64,000 nucleotides of DNA from Mesodorylaimus sp. YZB2_4. Taxonomy: Eukaryota; Nematoda; Enoplea; Dorylaimida; Dorylaimidae. The notes beneath the pieces are model-generated. The model did no database searches. It was given only the letters and a program-made list of their open reading frames with translations, and had not been told where the DNA came from. Positions 41,205 to 51,480 of this stretch are shown one piece after another (position 1 is the first letter of the stretch; each line of letters begins with the position of its first letter). The translations under genes were made by a program, and so were the position numbers. Where the stretch lies: contig JASANH010000873.1 of the NCBI GenBank assembly GCA_030248295.1, positions 1,271,051 through 1,335,050 on the forward strand, written 5' to 3'.

Positions 41205-42436
41205 ATGGCGGCAAGTCAGACTGCCCTTTTCACTTTGCTGTGCATGAATGCCATAGAAGGAAGTTGGAAAATTGATATCTCCCTACAAAACGGTTAGTCT
41301 TATGTCGGCGGCAGATAAGGCACTTAGTGGCCAGTCTCTGTTTCAGATAAATTCCAAGGTGACCTATGGGCCAATATGGCCACTGTGTTCATGAACATCG
41401 CTCGCGGTCGCCACTTGTTTGCAAACCGACTGTGGCCTCATGGTCAGATACCGTACGTTATCGGAACCGGCTACAGTAAGACAATGTCAGTGATCATAGG
41501 CATTGCCATGACCAGTGCAAGTTACAGCCGATTTGGAAGTTAGTCTCATCCTGAATGCCATGGATCGTATCAATCATCTGACCTGCATCCGATTTTTTCC
41601 GCGAACTACTCAACCCGATTTCATCCACATTCAAAATACTAAGGAAGGGTTAGTAATGACTGAGGCCTGACGCAGTGATTGTTGAAGGTTGGTTTAGGTG
41701 TTACACGACTGGCATCGGACGAATGGGTGGCGCGCAAAAGGTGTCGTTGCAAGCAGGCTCTGATGCCAGCTGCATGTTCTATGACATCATTGTGCATGAA
41801 CTGCTGCACGTGATTGGGCTCGGGCATGAGCACAATCGCAATGACCGTGATCGATACGTCAGAATACATTTCAATAACGTGATGCTGGGTAAGCAAAGGG
41901 AACTGATCTACTGCATGATTGGTGATACTAAACTACGTTCAGTGTAGCTCTGCCTAACCACCTACTGAGTGCTTTCATCAAAGGGCTTCCTATCAAGTTT
42001 TTTGTAATTTTTTTGCAGGCGCAGCCCACCAGTTCATAAAGTTCTCGCCTCTTTACGGTTCCCAGTTCAGCGGTACACCCTATGATTACTCCAGCATCAT
42101 GCACTACCACGCCTTTGCGTTCAGCAAAGACGGAGCTAGGGCCACTGTTGAACCATTGGACAGCCGTTTCTTCGATCTGATTGGCAACGCTCATGACATG
42201 AGTTACTATGACTTGCTAAAAGTTGCAAAGATGTACAACTGTCCAGGCCTGGCTAACAAAGGTGGGCTCATCTTCTTCAAACGATGTTACAGCCCTCGGC
42301 ATACTGCACGGCCTTTATTTCAGACAATTTTTGCAACGACAGATCTCCACATTGCGCAGTCTATGTTGACCACTGCGAGACGTGGGAGGTGATGTGGTTT
42401 TATTGTCATCGAACATGCGGACTGTGCTATCGGTAG
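41205..42436 (+). CDS. Astacin zinc metalloprotease (M12A) with C-terminal ShKT domain
   Basis: Six exons: 41205-41292, 41347-41475, 41528-41648, 41698-41888, 42019-42261 and 42324-42436. They are in phase and give 294 residues. A weak signal sequence (MAASQTALFTLLCMNAIEG) is followed by a very short propeptide with the FQGD aspartate-switch motif. The mature start fits RLWPHGQIPYVI. The zinc site HELLHVIGLGHEHNRNDRD (about 146-164) has all three His and the catalytic Glu. The Met-turn is SSIMHY. The last exon adds a ~37-residue Cys-rich tail (NFCNDRSPHCAVYVDHCET then WFYCHRTCGLCYR), which fits a ShKT module. By family it is a secreted protease acting on matrix, cuticle or food proteins, and astacin-ShKT fusions are typical of nematodes. 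No EGF or CUB domain is present, making this a minimal member. Confidence 0.9.
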
Positions 42437-43189
42437 TGTATGTCACATTCGTGGAACTGTGATGCCAGTAAACCTCACGAAACTGGAGGGCTCACAAAAC
42501 TCCAAGGTAGTTACAAGCTGACATGACTCTCGTAATTGAGACCCAAGGCATATCATCACTATACCACTCCTTTCACTGTCTTGCCCTGCCCTTCGACAGC
42601 CGAGGCAGGTACACATCTGCAAGATGGCACAGGCCATCGTCGTTCTTCGATCGACCTTCGCCTGACCGATCAACAAAAGCTGACAAGTGGCAGTGAGACG
42701 CGTCAATCGAGTCAAATAGATCATTTCTCCTTTCGCACAAAAGAGCAAAGGCGGAACGAAGCACGAGACGGTATGTGCTGGCACTTGCCAGCCATGAGAG
42801 GAATTCCGCGCGACTGGCATGATGCACGCAGAGACTAGTGTTGGTCATTGGCGACGATAATCATATCGTTTCCGCCTCTTGCACCTGTCCGATTTATGTG
42901 CGAGACGGGGTTAGGTACGCCCAGATTTGTGAGTGAAAGATACCTAGATTTTGATTATTGGCACGACAGGGCATCCGTTGAACTCCTTTGCCTAAATGCT
43001 TCCTGGCACCATGCACTGGCAAAAAGACGGAAAGCGTCTGTCACAATGGCCAGTTTTGTTCAGTCTCATCCGACCGGCCATAATCATCATCGCAATGGTC
43101 TACTTGGACTGTCGGCTGGTGCAAGAGGCAGGTGCAAACTGTGCTGGTCGTGAAGGATGAGTAAGACTGGCACTGACAACTGCACTTTC
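42437..43189. other. Intergenic, no gene recognised
   Basis: About 750 bases between the astacin and ZP genes, both on the plus strand. Several ORFs of 90-125 codons on both strands overlap one another and show no domain-like sequence. An ATG at about 43013 opens a short hydrophobic reading frame, but its donor sites fit the ZP gene worse than those of the exon chosen at 43190-43240. Confidence 0.45.
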
Positions 43190-45239
43190 ATGATGGCTTG
43201 CCCTGCAAAGCTGGATTTGAGAATGATTTTTGGCTTAGTAGTAAGTGATCGATTGGATGAATATACGGGGGCTGTTGTTTTTTAAAGCCGTGACGAGCAC
43301 GACATGACGTGTCAGTTCTTGAGCAGACCTGCCACGACTCTTGATCTTATTCAAGTGTGTTCTTGCCGTTTCAGCTTCTGACCCAGTTCACCGTTGGTGA
43401 TTCAGACAAATACAATGGTACTAACGCCATGATGGGTGCGCCCGAAGTGGCCTGTAGTCAAGATGGCGTGGCCTTCACAATGGAGACGGAGAAGCCATTC
43501 CATGGTCAGCTTTACGTCAAAGACGAATATCACAATCCCAAATGCAGAATCAGTTTCAAAGGAGTTCACAAACCAGGAGCCAGCTTTACTTTGTCCTTTA
43601 ACGAATGCGGAATGAGGAGGCAGAGAATGGCAAGACTCGCCTTCTATGACTTGACTTTGCGGGTAGCTAAAGCTCTTTTCTTGCAGCTGAATCCACGTGG
43701 CATGATGTATTCGATGACTATGATGGTCCAATTCCACGACGTGTTTGTAACCAAAGGTGATCGCGCCTATCAGATACGGTGCTTCTACAGCGAGCAACAG
43801 ACAAATCTCACAAACAGTTTGGATGTGAGGTGGGCGAGCAGTCGGAGGAGTCGAGGTCTCGTATTTTAAAGGCTCCTGTTTTCTAGCCCGTTGACCACCG
43901 AGGTCATGGAAGCCACGTTCCCCACTCCGACTTGCACTTACACAATCCGGGCCAAGGCCATGGATGGTCCATTCGCATCTGTTGTGAAAGTGGGCGACCC
44001 TATTATGCACATTTTCAGTTGTAATTTTGCAGGTATGAGTCATGAGCGGCAATATGACAGATGGTCATAAGTCTTGTTTCAGTGGACATGTACAAAATTT
44101 TAATCAAGGATTGCTTTGTGGACGATGGAAAAAGCCAACGCCAGCGAATCGTTGGACCAGACGGGTGTTCTGTGGACGACGCCATCATGCAGACACCGCA
44201 ATATCGCGATGACAAGTTGGAAGCTTTCGGAGAATCTACAGCGTTTAAGTGGCCTGACGAATCTGTCGTCTACTTCTCGTGCCAGATTGTGCTATGCATG
44301 AATGAAGGGCATACTTGTGAGAACGTCACGGTAAGTGCGTATGGCCGACGGGTATTGGGTCGGGTCGAGCAGTCAAACCGTCGACCTTGCGTCCAGAGAC
44401 TCATACTATATAGATCACTTCAACTCGCTTTCAGCCTCCAAAATGCGAGCAGAACCGAGCAAGACGATCTGCGAGGGCTATCTCAACTGCAAGAAATAAC
44501 CTCGAATTCGATTTGGAAGTTAAAAAGTTGACTGTTATGGAAAATGGTACCCTCAGTCTCAAGCAACAGTCTCCTTCTGAACTTTATTTTTTTAGATGCT
44601 CTTCGCGCGAGCCAGTCTACTCGACAGAGGGCTCTCATGCACCCATCCCCACCCACCAATGGCCACAACCACCCAACAAAAAACACGTCCTTGTACGACG
44701 ACTACGTTTCGATCTTGCATCGAAATTCTACAGACAAGTTAGAGCATAACACCCAGCCCATTCCCTCGCCCACGATTCCAACAACCGCGGTTCAAACGGA
44801 GGGCTCCCCGCCCGAACTGGTGTTCCCAAGTCGAAGAAACGCCAAGTTGGACAGCTTTCGCCGAACATCCCAAGCCTGCTTCGGGTTCGAGACAGTGGCC
44901 GCCTTTTGCGTCATCTTCACGTTGTTCGTGGCAGTTCTGACCATGATCACATGCAAGCTGTGTCTTCCCTGCTGCTCGGATGGCGAGCGGAGATTGTCAG
45001 CAATCAACAGGAGTGCAAGGAAAGAAACAAGCCTTGGACACCTGAGACGTGGCAAACAGGATTTCTACAATTATCGTCGATCGCTGCTGGGCAAATGCTG
45101 CGGATGCAAATCTGTCGTGGACACGAATGAAAACGACTTGACGGATCCTGTAGTAGCTTATCAGCAGCCCATCTATGCTCCTGTCTCTTCGATTAGCGCC
45201 AAACAGTTACTCTTTTCTAAACTGAACCTGGAAATCTAG
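43190..45239 (+). CDS. ZP-domain (cuticlin-like) type I membrane protein with a GC-AG intron
   Basis: Seven exons: 43190-43240, 43375-43629, 43687-43829, 43887-44032, 44083-44330, 44435-44546 and 44596-45239; 532 residues, in phase. MMACPAKLDLRMIFGLVLLT is the signal peptide (the second Met at 43193 could also start). The ZP domain spans about 30-285 with GAPEVACSQDGVAFTM, CRISF, FNECGMRRQRM+LNPRG, DRAYQIRCFYSE, DVSPLTTEV, CFVDDGKSQRQ, DGCSVDDAI and SVVYFSCQIVLC. A furin-like RARR site near residue 292 follows. A Pro/Ser/Thr-rich spacer leads to a membrane segment at about 415-440 and a basic, Cys-containing tail. This is the layout of nematode cuticlins: ZP, cleavage site, anchor. It probably polymerises in apical matrix or cuticle. 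The second intron (43630-43686) starts with GC, not GT; removing it restores the conserved CGM-RQR-LNPRG join. Confidence 0.9.
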
Positions 45240-45721
45240 TATGTAGATTATGGATAACTGTTTTATTGGCTTTCCTCTCATGCGGCATTGATTGCATGTG
45301 GGCCATATGTACCTGCTGTGGGTCTACTTAGTAATGTATGATTGTACTCGGCAAGCAGCAAATGATTTTTCGACTGCCGCGCAGCGAACTGTGCCGGAAA
45401 TAGCGTATATGCACTACATATTCATGTTTTTACAACATCATCAAAGCCCGAGAGACAGACACCTAATCCAACTCGAGCTGAATATACTGGGCCCCCTGGA
45501 CCCGAGTCATAATGGACCCTGGCATATAAGTTCAAACTGCCAAGTACAAGGGCCAACTGATTGCAATGACACCAGCATCAATTATTTCTCAGGTGTTTTG
45601 GTAAAAAAAAACAAATCGATTCAATATTGTAAAAACCATGCAAAAGAGGTATAGTTGGACACTGTATTGTAAGTAAGAGTATGTAAGAGGCTTTACCATT
45701 GGTGATGCTTTACACTTACCG

Positions 45722-45781
45722 CAGTGTAACCGAGATTCTCAGGATAGGGCGCGCCCCATCCTGAGAATCTCGGTTACACTG
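45722..45781. repeat. 60-bp near-perfect palindrome (hairpin), possible fused transposon ends
   Basis: Two 30-base arms meet directly at a GGCGCGCC-type centre. The left arm begins CAGTGTAACCGAGATTCTCA and the right arm ends with its exact reverse complement. By eye, the only mismatch is one A/G position near the centre. The arms start CAGTG and end CACTG, like terminal inverted repeats of some DNA transposons, so this could be two ends joined back to back or a foldback element. It lies 56 bases upstream of the CXC-like ORF. No second copy of the arm was found elsewhere in the window. Confidence 0.85.
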
Positions 45782-45837
45782 GGCGGCGTGGCATCTTGTC
45801 ATTCCTGCGCAGTAGTCGGTGTTCGTCTTGTAGAAAA

Positions 45838-46289
45838 TGTCAGTCATTGTGCGGCCTGTGGCGAACGTGGATCAGTCCTCGTCAGTTGATCATTCGGTGC
45901 TCGTTATACTCTACTCTGGACGAGGCTACTGCCGCTGTGGTGCCGGTAAGAACGTGGCGGCTGCTCTCTGCGTCACAAACCTATGCAGCTGTGAAAAGCA
46001 CGGACGTCCATGCAACCCAAGGTGTTGGTGTGGAGACCGATGCGAAAACAATTGGAACGCGCAGCATGTACACGATGATAAAGACAATGATGGCGAATTT
46101 AGTGGCGATGAGAATGACAATGCCAGCGATTCAAGCGAAGGCGAAATTGATCCCATCGAAACTGACAGCGACGGCACCACGAATGAGAGTGATGGAAACG
46201 CTAGCAGTTCAAGCGAAGGCGAAGTTGGTGCCATCAAAACCGACAGCGACAACACCACGAACGACAGTGATGGCAACGCCAGCGATTAG
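45838..46289 (+). CDS. 150-residue ORF with CXC/Tesmin-like Cys motif and acidic repeat tail
   Basis: An uninterrupted ORF from ATG 45838 to TAG 46289. Residues ~32-75 are Cys-rich: YCRCGAGKNVAAALC, then LCSCEKHGRPCNPRCWCGDRC. The spacing C-x-C-x4-G-x2-C-x3-C-x-C resembles one half of the CXC (Tesmin/TSO1-like) DNA-binding motif, which usually comes as two halves. The C-terminal half is strongly acidic and contains two imperfect ~27-residue repeats built on SSEGE, TDSDGTTN and ESDGNAS. No signal peptide is present. The protein is probably nuclear and could bind DNA. CXC-type motifs also occur in proteins carried by animal DNA transposons, and the adjacent palindrome fits such an origin, but no transposase is present. 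Whether it is expressed is unknown. Confidence 0.6.
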
Positions 46290-47208
46290 GAATGACGACA
46301 ACGTCATTTTCTGGCCTCTCTTGTAAAATCTTGCGAAGTTTTGTCTTGCCATGACTAGTTGTTGTCTCGATTAAACTTGCCCAGATCCTAGCATACCTTG
46401 GCCAGTCCTTGATATCTTCCTATCAAGATTTACTAACGATCTCATCACGACGTGACAATAAGATTTCTAATTTCTACAGACCTTCCTGGGGAACACAAAA
46501 TTGGGCAATGCGGGCTGTCTATGACTAACACGGATTTCAGTTCATTTCTTGCCATAACCGATTACAGTACTGTATTCGTTAATCACTGATCCGCGCCTCT
46601 GGGTGCCTGCAACTGCTCTATGCAATGATACACTACGCTTAGCTTTCCAAAAGAGTACGGGTATACGCACCAGCACCCCTTCCTCAAACACGACATAATG
46701 CTCAGACATCGTTTTAGCCGACGCGCATCCCTGCAATCTGCGGGTAGCGCCTAGGTCTCGAGGAACGTGATGAGAGATGCCCATTTGGAGGCCTTGCGTT
46801 GCGCTGTCTTTATAACCGCAAAAGAAAAATTGGACGGTTTCGCTGTGGATTGCTTAAGACATGCTATTTGTGCAGAGCACATGGGCCAAACTGAATTGCG
46901 TGACAACGCAACGCCCATTGTGCTGAGTTTACCCACAACATGCTAGATTTCAAGACAATATTTATTCGGACGGAATGTACAGTAGCGCAGCCTGCAGTGC
47001 TAACCTACCCGTGGGTGCTTTCTGCTAGAAAAATGAACTCAATAGGTCGATGACCAGTGCGTGACAGAAAACTGACGCCATACATGTGGCCTGAGCATGC
47101 CAGTTTCTTCATTCCGCCGCCGCCACTAAGCACCAAGATAACGTTGTGAAGCTTTTCGAACCGCATGCCGACTCCGCGGCGAAATGTGTTGACTCATGCA
47201 CCATAATT
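46290..47208. other. Region between CXC-like ORF and satellite array
   Basis: No recognisable gene. Minus-strand ORFs at 46542-46784 and 46751-46936 are short and show no domain. The sequence is unique and of ordinary composition up to the first satellite unit, so 47.2 kb marks a sharp boundary. Confidence 0.45.
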
Positions 47209-47544
47209 AATCAAGCATATGAGGCGGCGTATGCGGCCACATGGCTCCATGAAGAGCCGGGTAATGGCGGTGACCCCCACTTGATTCTGCATGGCGCCAT
47301 AAGCCTCCATAAGATGCCACCACATGGCGATTCTAAGGCGGCGTATGCGGCCACATGGCTCCATATGGAGCCGGTTAGTGGCGATGACCCCCACTCGATT
47401 CTGAATGGCGCCATAAGGCTCCATAAGCCGCCACATAGGCGGCGTCTGGGGCAACGTATGCGGCCACATGGCTCCATATGGAGCTGGATAGTGGCGGCGA
47501 CCCCCACTCGATTCTGAATGGCGCCATGAGGCTCCATAAGCCGC

Positions 47545-50500
47545 CACATAGGCGGCGTCTGAGGCAACGTATGCGGCCACATGGCTCCATATGGAGCTGG
47601 ATAGTGGCGGCGACCCCACTCGATTCTAAATGGCGCCATAAGCCTCCATAAGCTGCCGCCACATGGCGATTCTAAGGCGGCGTATGCGGCCACACGAATC
47701 CATATGGAGCCTGTTAGTTGCGGTGACCCCACTCGATTCTAAATGGCGCCATAAGGCTCCATAAGCCGCCACATAGGCGGCGTCTGAGGCAACGTATGCG
47801 GCCACATGGCTCCATATGGAGCTGGATAGTGGCGTCGACACCCACTCGATTCTCAATGGCGCCATAAGGCTCCATAAGCCGCCACATAGGCGGCGTCTGA
47901 GGCAACGTAGGCGGTCACATGGCTCCATATGAAGCTGGATAGTGGCGGCGACACCCACTCGATTCTTAATGGCGCCATAAGGCTCTATCAGCCGCCACAT
48001 AGGCGGCGTCTGAGTGTATGCGGCCACATGGCTCCATATGGAGCTGGATAGTGGCGGCGACACCCACTCGATTCTTAATGGCGCCATAAGGCTCTATGAG
48101 CCGCCACATAGGCGGCGTCTGAGTGTATGCGGCCACATGGCTCCATATGGAGCTGGATAGTGGCGGCGACACCCACTCGATTCTTAATGGCGCCATAAGG
48201 CTCCATAAGCTGCCGCCACATGGCGATTCTAAGGCTTCGTATGCGGCCACATGGCTCCATATGGAGCTGGTTAGTGGCGGTGACCCTCACTTAATTATGC
48301 ATGGGGCCATAAGCCTCCATGAGCCGCCACATAGCGCATCTGAGGCGGCGTATGCGGCCACACGACTACATATAGGGGCGGCTAGTGGCGGTGACCCCCT
48401 CTTGATTCTGCATGGGGCCAGAAGCCTCCATAAGCCGCCACATAGCGCATCCAAGGCGGCGTATGCGGCACATGGCTCCATATGGAGCTGGATAGTGGCG
48501 GTGACCCCCACTCGATTCTGAATGGCGCCATAAGGCTCCATAAGCCGCCACCTAGGCGGCGTCTGAGGCAACATATGCGGCCACATGGCTCCATATGGAG
48601 CCGGTTAGTGGCGGTGACCCTCACTTAATTATGCATGGGGCCATAAGCCTCCATAAGCCGCCACATAGCGCATCTGAGGCGGCGTATGCGGCCACATGGC
48701 TCCATATGGAGCTGGATAGTGGCGGTGACCCCCACTCGATTCTGAATGGCGCCATAAGGCTCCATAAGCCGCCACATAGGCGGCGTCTGAGGCAACGTAT
48801 GCGGCCACATGGCTCCATATGGAGCTGGATAGTGGCGGTGACCCTCACTTAATTATGCATGGGGCCATAAGCATCCATGAGCCGCCACATAGCGCATCTG
48901 AGGCGGCGTATGCGGCCACACGACTACATATAGGGGCGGCTAGTGGCGGTGACCCCCTCTTGATTCTGCATGGGGCCAGAAGCCTCCATAAGCCGCCACA
49001 TAGCGCATCCAAGGCGGCGTATGCGGCACATGGCTCCATATGGAGCCGGTTAGTGGCGGTGACCCCCACTTAATTATGCATGGGGCCATAAGCCTCCATA
49101 AGCCGCCACATAGCGCATCTGAGGCGGCGTATGCGGCCACATGGCTCCATATGGAGCTGGATAGTGGCGGTGACCCCCACTCGATTCTGAATGGCGCCAT
49201 AAGGCTCCATAAGCCGCCACCTAGGCGGCGTCTGAGGCAACGTATGCGGCCACATGGCTCCATATGGAGCCGGTTAGAGGCGGCGACCCCACTCGATTCT
49301 AAATGGCGCCATGAGCCTCCATGAGCCGCCACATAGCGCATCTGAGGCGGCGTATGCGGCCACACGACTACATATAGGGGCGGCTAGTGGCGGTGACCCC
49401 CTCTTGATTCTGCATGGGGCCAGAAGCCTCCATAAGCCGCCACATAGCGCATCTGAGGCGGCGTATGTGGCCACACATCTACATATAGGGGCGGTTAGTG
49501 GAGGTGACCCCCTCTTGATTCTGCATGGGGTCAGAAGCCTCCATAAGCCGCCACATAGCGCATCTGAGGCGGCGTATGCGGCCACATGGCTCCATATGGA
49601 GCTGAATAGTGGCGTCGACACCCACTCGATTCTTAGTGGCACCATAAGGCTCCATAAGCCGCCACATAGGCGGCGTCTGAGGCAACGTAGGCGGCCACAT
49701 GGCTCCATATGGAGCTGGATAGTGACGGCGACACCCACTCGATTCTTAATGGCGCCATAAGGCTCCATAAGCCACCACATAGGCGGCGTCTAAGGCAACG
49801 TATGCGGCCACATGGCTCCATATGGAGCTGGATAGTGGCGGCGACCCCACTCGATTCTAAATGGCGCCATAAGCCTCCATAAGCTGCCGCCACATGGCGA
49901 TTCTAAGGCGGCGTATGCGGCCACACGAATCCATATGGAGCCTGTTAGTTGCGGTGACCCCACTCGATTCTAAATGGCGCCATAAGGCTCCATAAGCCGC
50001 CACATAGGCGGCGTCTGAGGCAACGTATGCGGCCACATGGCTCCATATGGAGCTGGATAGTGGCGTCGACACCCACTCGATTCTCAATGGCGCCATAAGG
50101 CTCCATAAGCCGCCACATAGGCGGCGTCTGAGGCAACGTAGGCGGTCACATGGCTCCATATGAAGCTGGATAGTGGCGGCGACACCCACTCGATTCTTAA
50201 TGGCGCCATAAGGCTCTATCAGCCGCCACATAGGCGGCGTCTGAGTGTATGCGGCCACATGGCTCCATATGGAGCTGGATAGTGGCGGCGACACCCACTC
50301 GATTCTTAATGGCGCCATAAGGCTCTATGAGCCGCCACATAGGCGGCGTCTGAGTGTATGCGGCCACATGGCTCCATATGGAGCTGGATAGTGGCGGCGA
50401 CACCCACTCGATTCTTAATGGCGCCATAAGGCTCCATAAGCTGCCGCCACATGGCGATTCTAAGGCTTCGTATGCGGCCACATGGCTCCATATGGAGCTG

Positions 50501-51062
50501 GTTAGTGGCGGTGACCCTCACTTAATTATGCATGGGGCCATAAGCCTCCATGAGCCGCCACATAGCGCATCTGAGGCGGCGTATGCGGCCACACGACTAC
50601 ATATAGGGGCGGTTAGTGGCGGTGACCCCCTCTTGATTCTGCATGGGGCCAGAAGCCTCCATAAGCCGCCACATAGCGCATCTGAGGCGGCGTATGCGGC
50701 CACATGGCTCCATATGGAGCTGGATAGTGGCGGTGACCCCCACTCGATTCTGAATGGCGCCATAAGGCTCCATAAGCCGCCACCTAGGCGGCGTCTGAGG
50801 CAACATATGCGGCCACATGGCTCCATATGGAGCCGGTTAGTGGCGGTGACCCTCACTTAATTATGCATGGGGCCATAAGCCTCCATAAGCCGCCACATAG
50901 CGCATCTGAGGCGGCGTATGCGGCCACATGGCTCCATATGGAGCTGGATAGTGGCGGTGACCCCCACTCGATTCTGAATGGCGCCATAAGGCTCCATAAG
51001 CCGCCACATAGGCGGCGTCTGAGGCAACGTATGCGGCCACATGGCTCCATATGGAGCTGGAT
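47545..51062 (+). repeat. Higher-order duplication in the satellite: 47545-48830 repeated at 49776-51062
   Basis: Two ~1.29-kb blocks, each with the same order of unit subtypes, lie 2231-2232 bases apart and are nearly identical. For instance, the sequence from the ATTCTAAGGCGGCGTATG unit near 47673 to the CTACATATAGGGGCGG unit near 48370 recurs at about 49904 and 50601. The match degrades near 48453, where the left copy has CATCCAAGG and one lost C, then resumes to about 48830. This shows recent multi-unit amplification by unequal exchange, or a collapsed or expanded assembly. Confidence 0.8.
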
Positions 51063-51480
51063 AGTGGCGTCGACACCCACTCGATTCTTAATGGCGCCAT
51101 AAGGCTCGATAAGCCGCCACATAGGCGGCGTCTGAGGCAACGTATGCGGCCACATGGCTCCATATGGAGCTGGATAGTGGCGGCGACCCCACTCGATTCT
51201 AAATGGCGCCATAAGCCTCCATAAGCTGCCGCCACATGGCGATTCTAAGGCGGCGTATGCGGCCACATGAATTCATATGGAGCCTGTTGATGGCGGTGAC
51301 CCCACTCGATTCTAAATGGCGCTATGGGCCTCCATGAGCCACCACATAGCGCATCTGTGGCGGCGCATGCGGCCACATGGCTCCATATGGAGCCGGTTAG
51401 AGGCAACGACCCCACTCGATTCTAAATGGCGCCATGAGCCTCCATGAGCCGCCACATAGCGCATCTGAGGCGGCGTATGC

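Noticed and set aside
43013..43161. Alternative first exon of the ZP gene starting at about 43013
   Set aside because: It encodes a hydrophobic stretch, but the exon 43190-43240 has a better donor (GTAAGT), is closer, and gives a cleaner signal peptide joined in phase to LLTQF.
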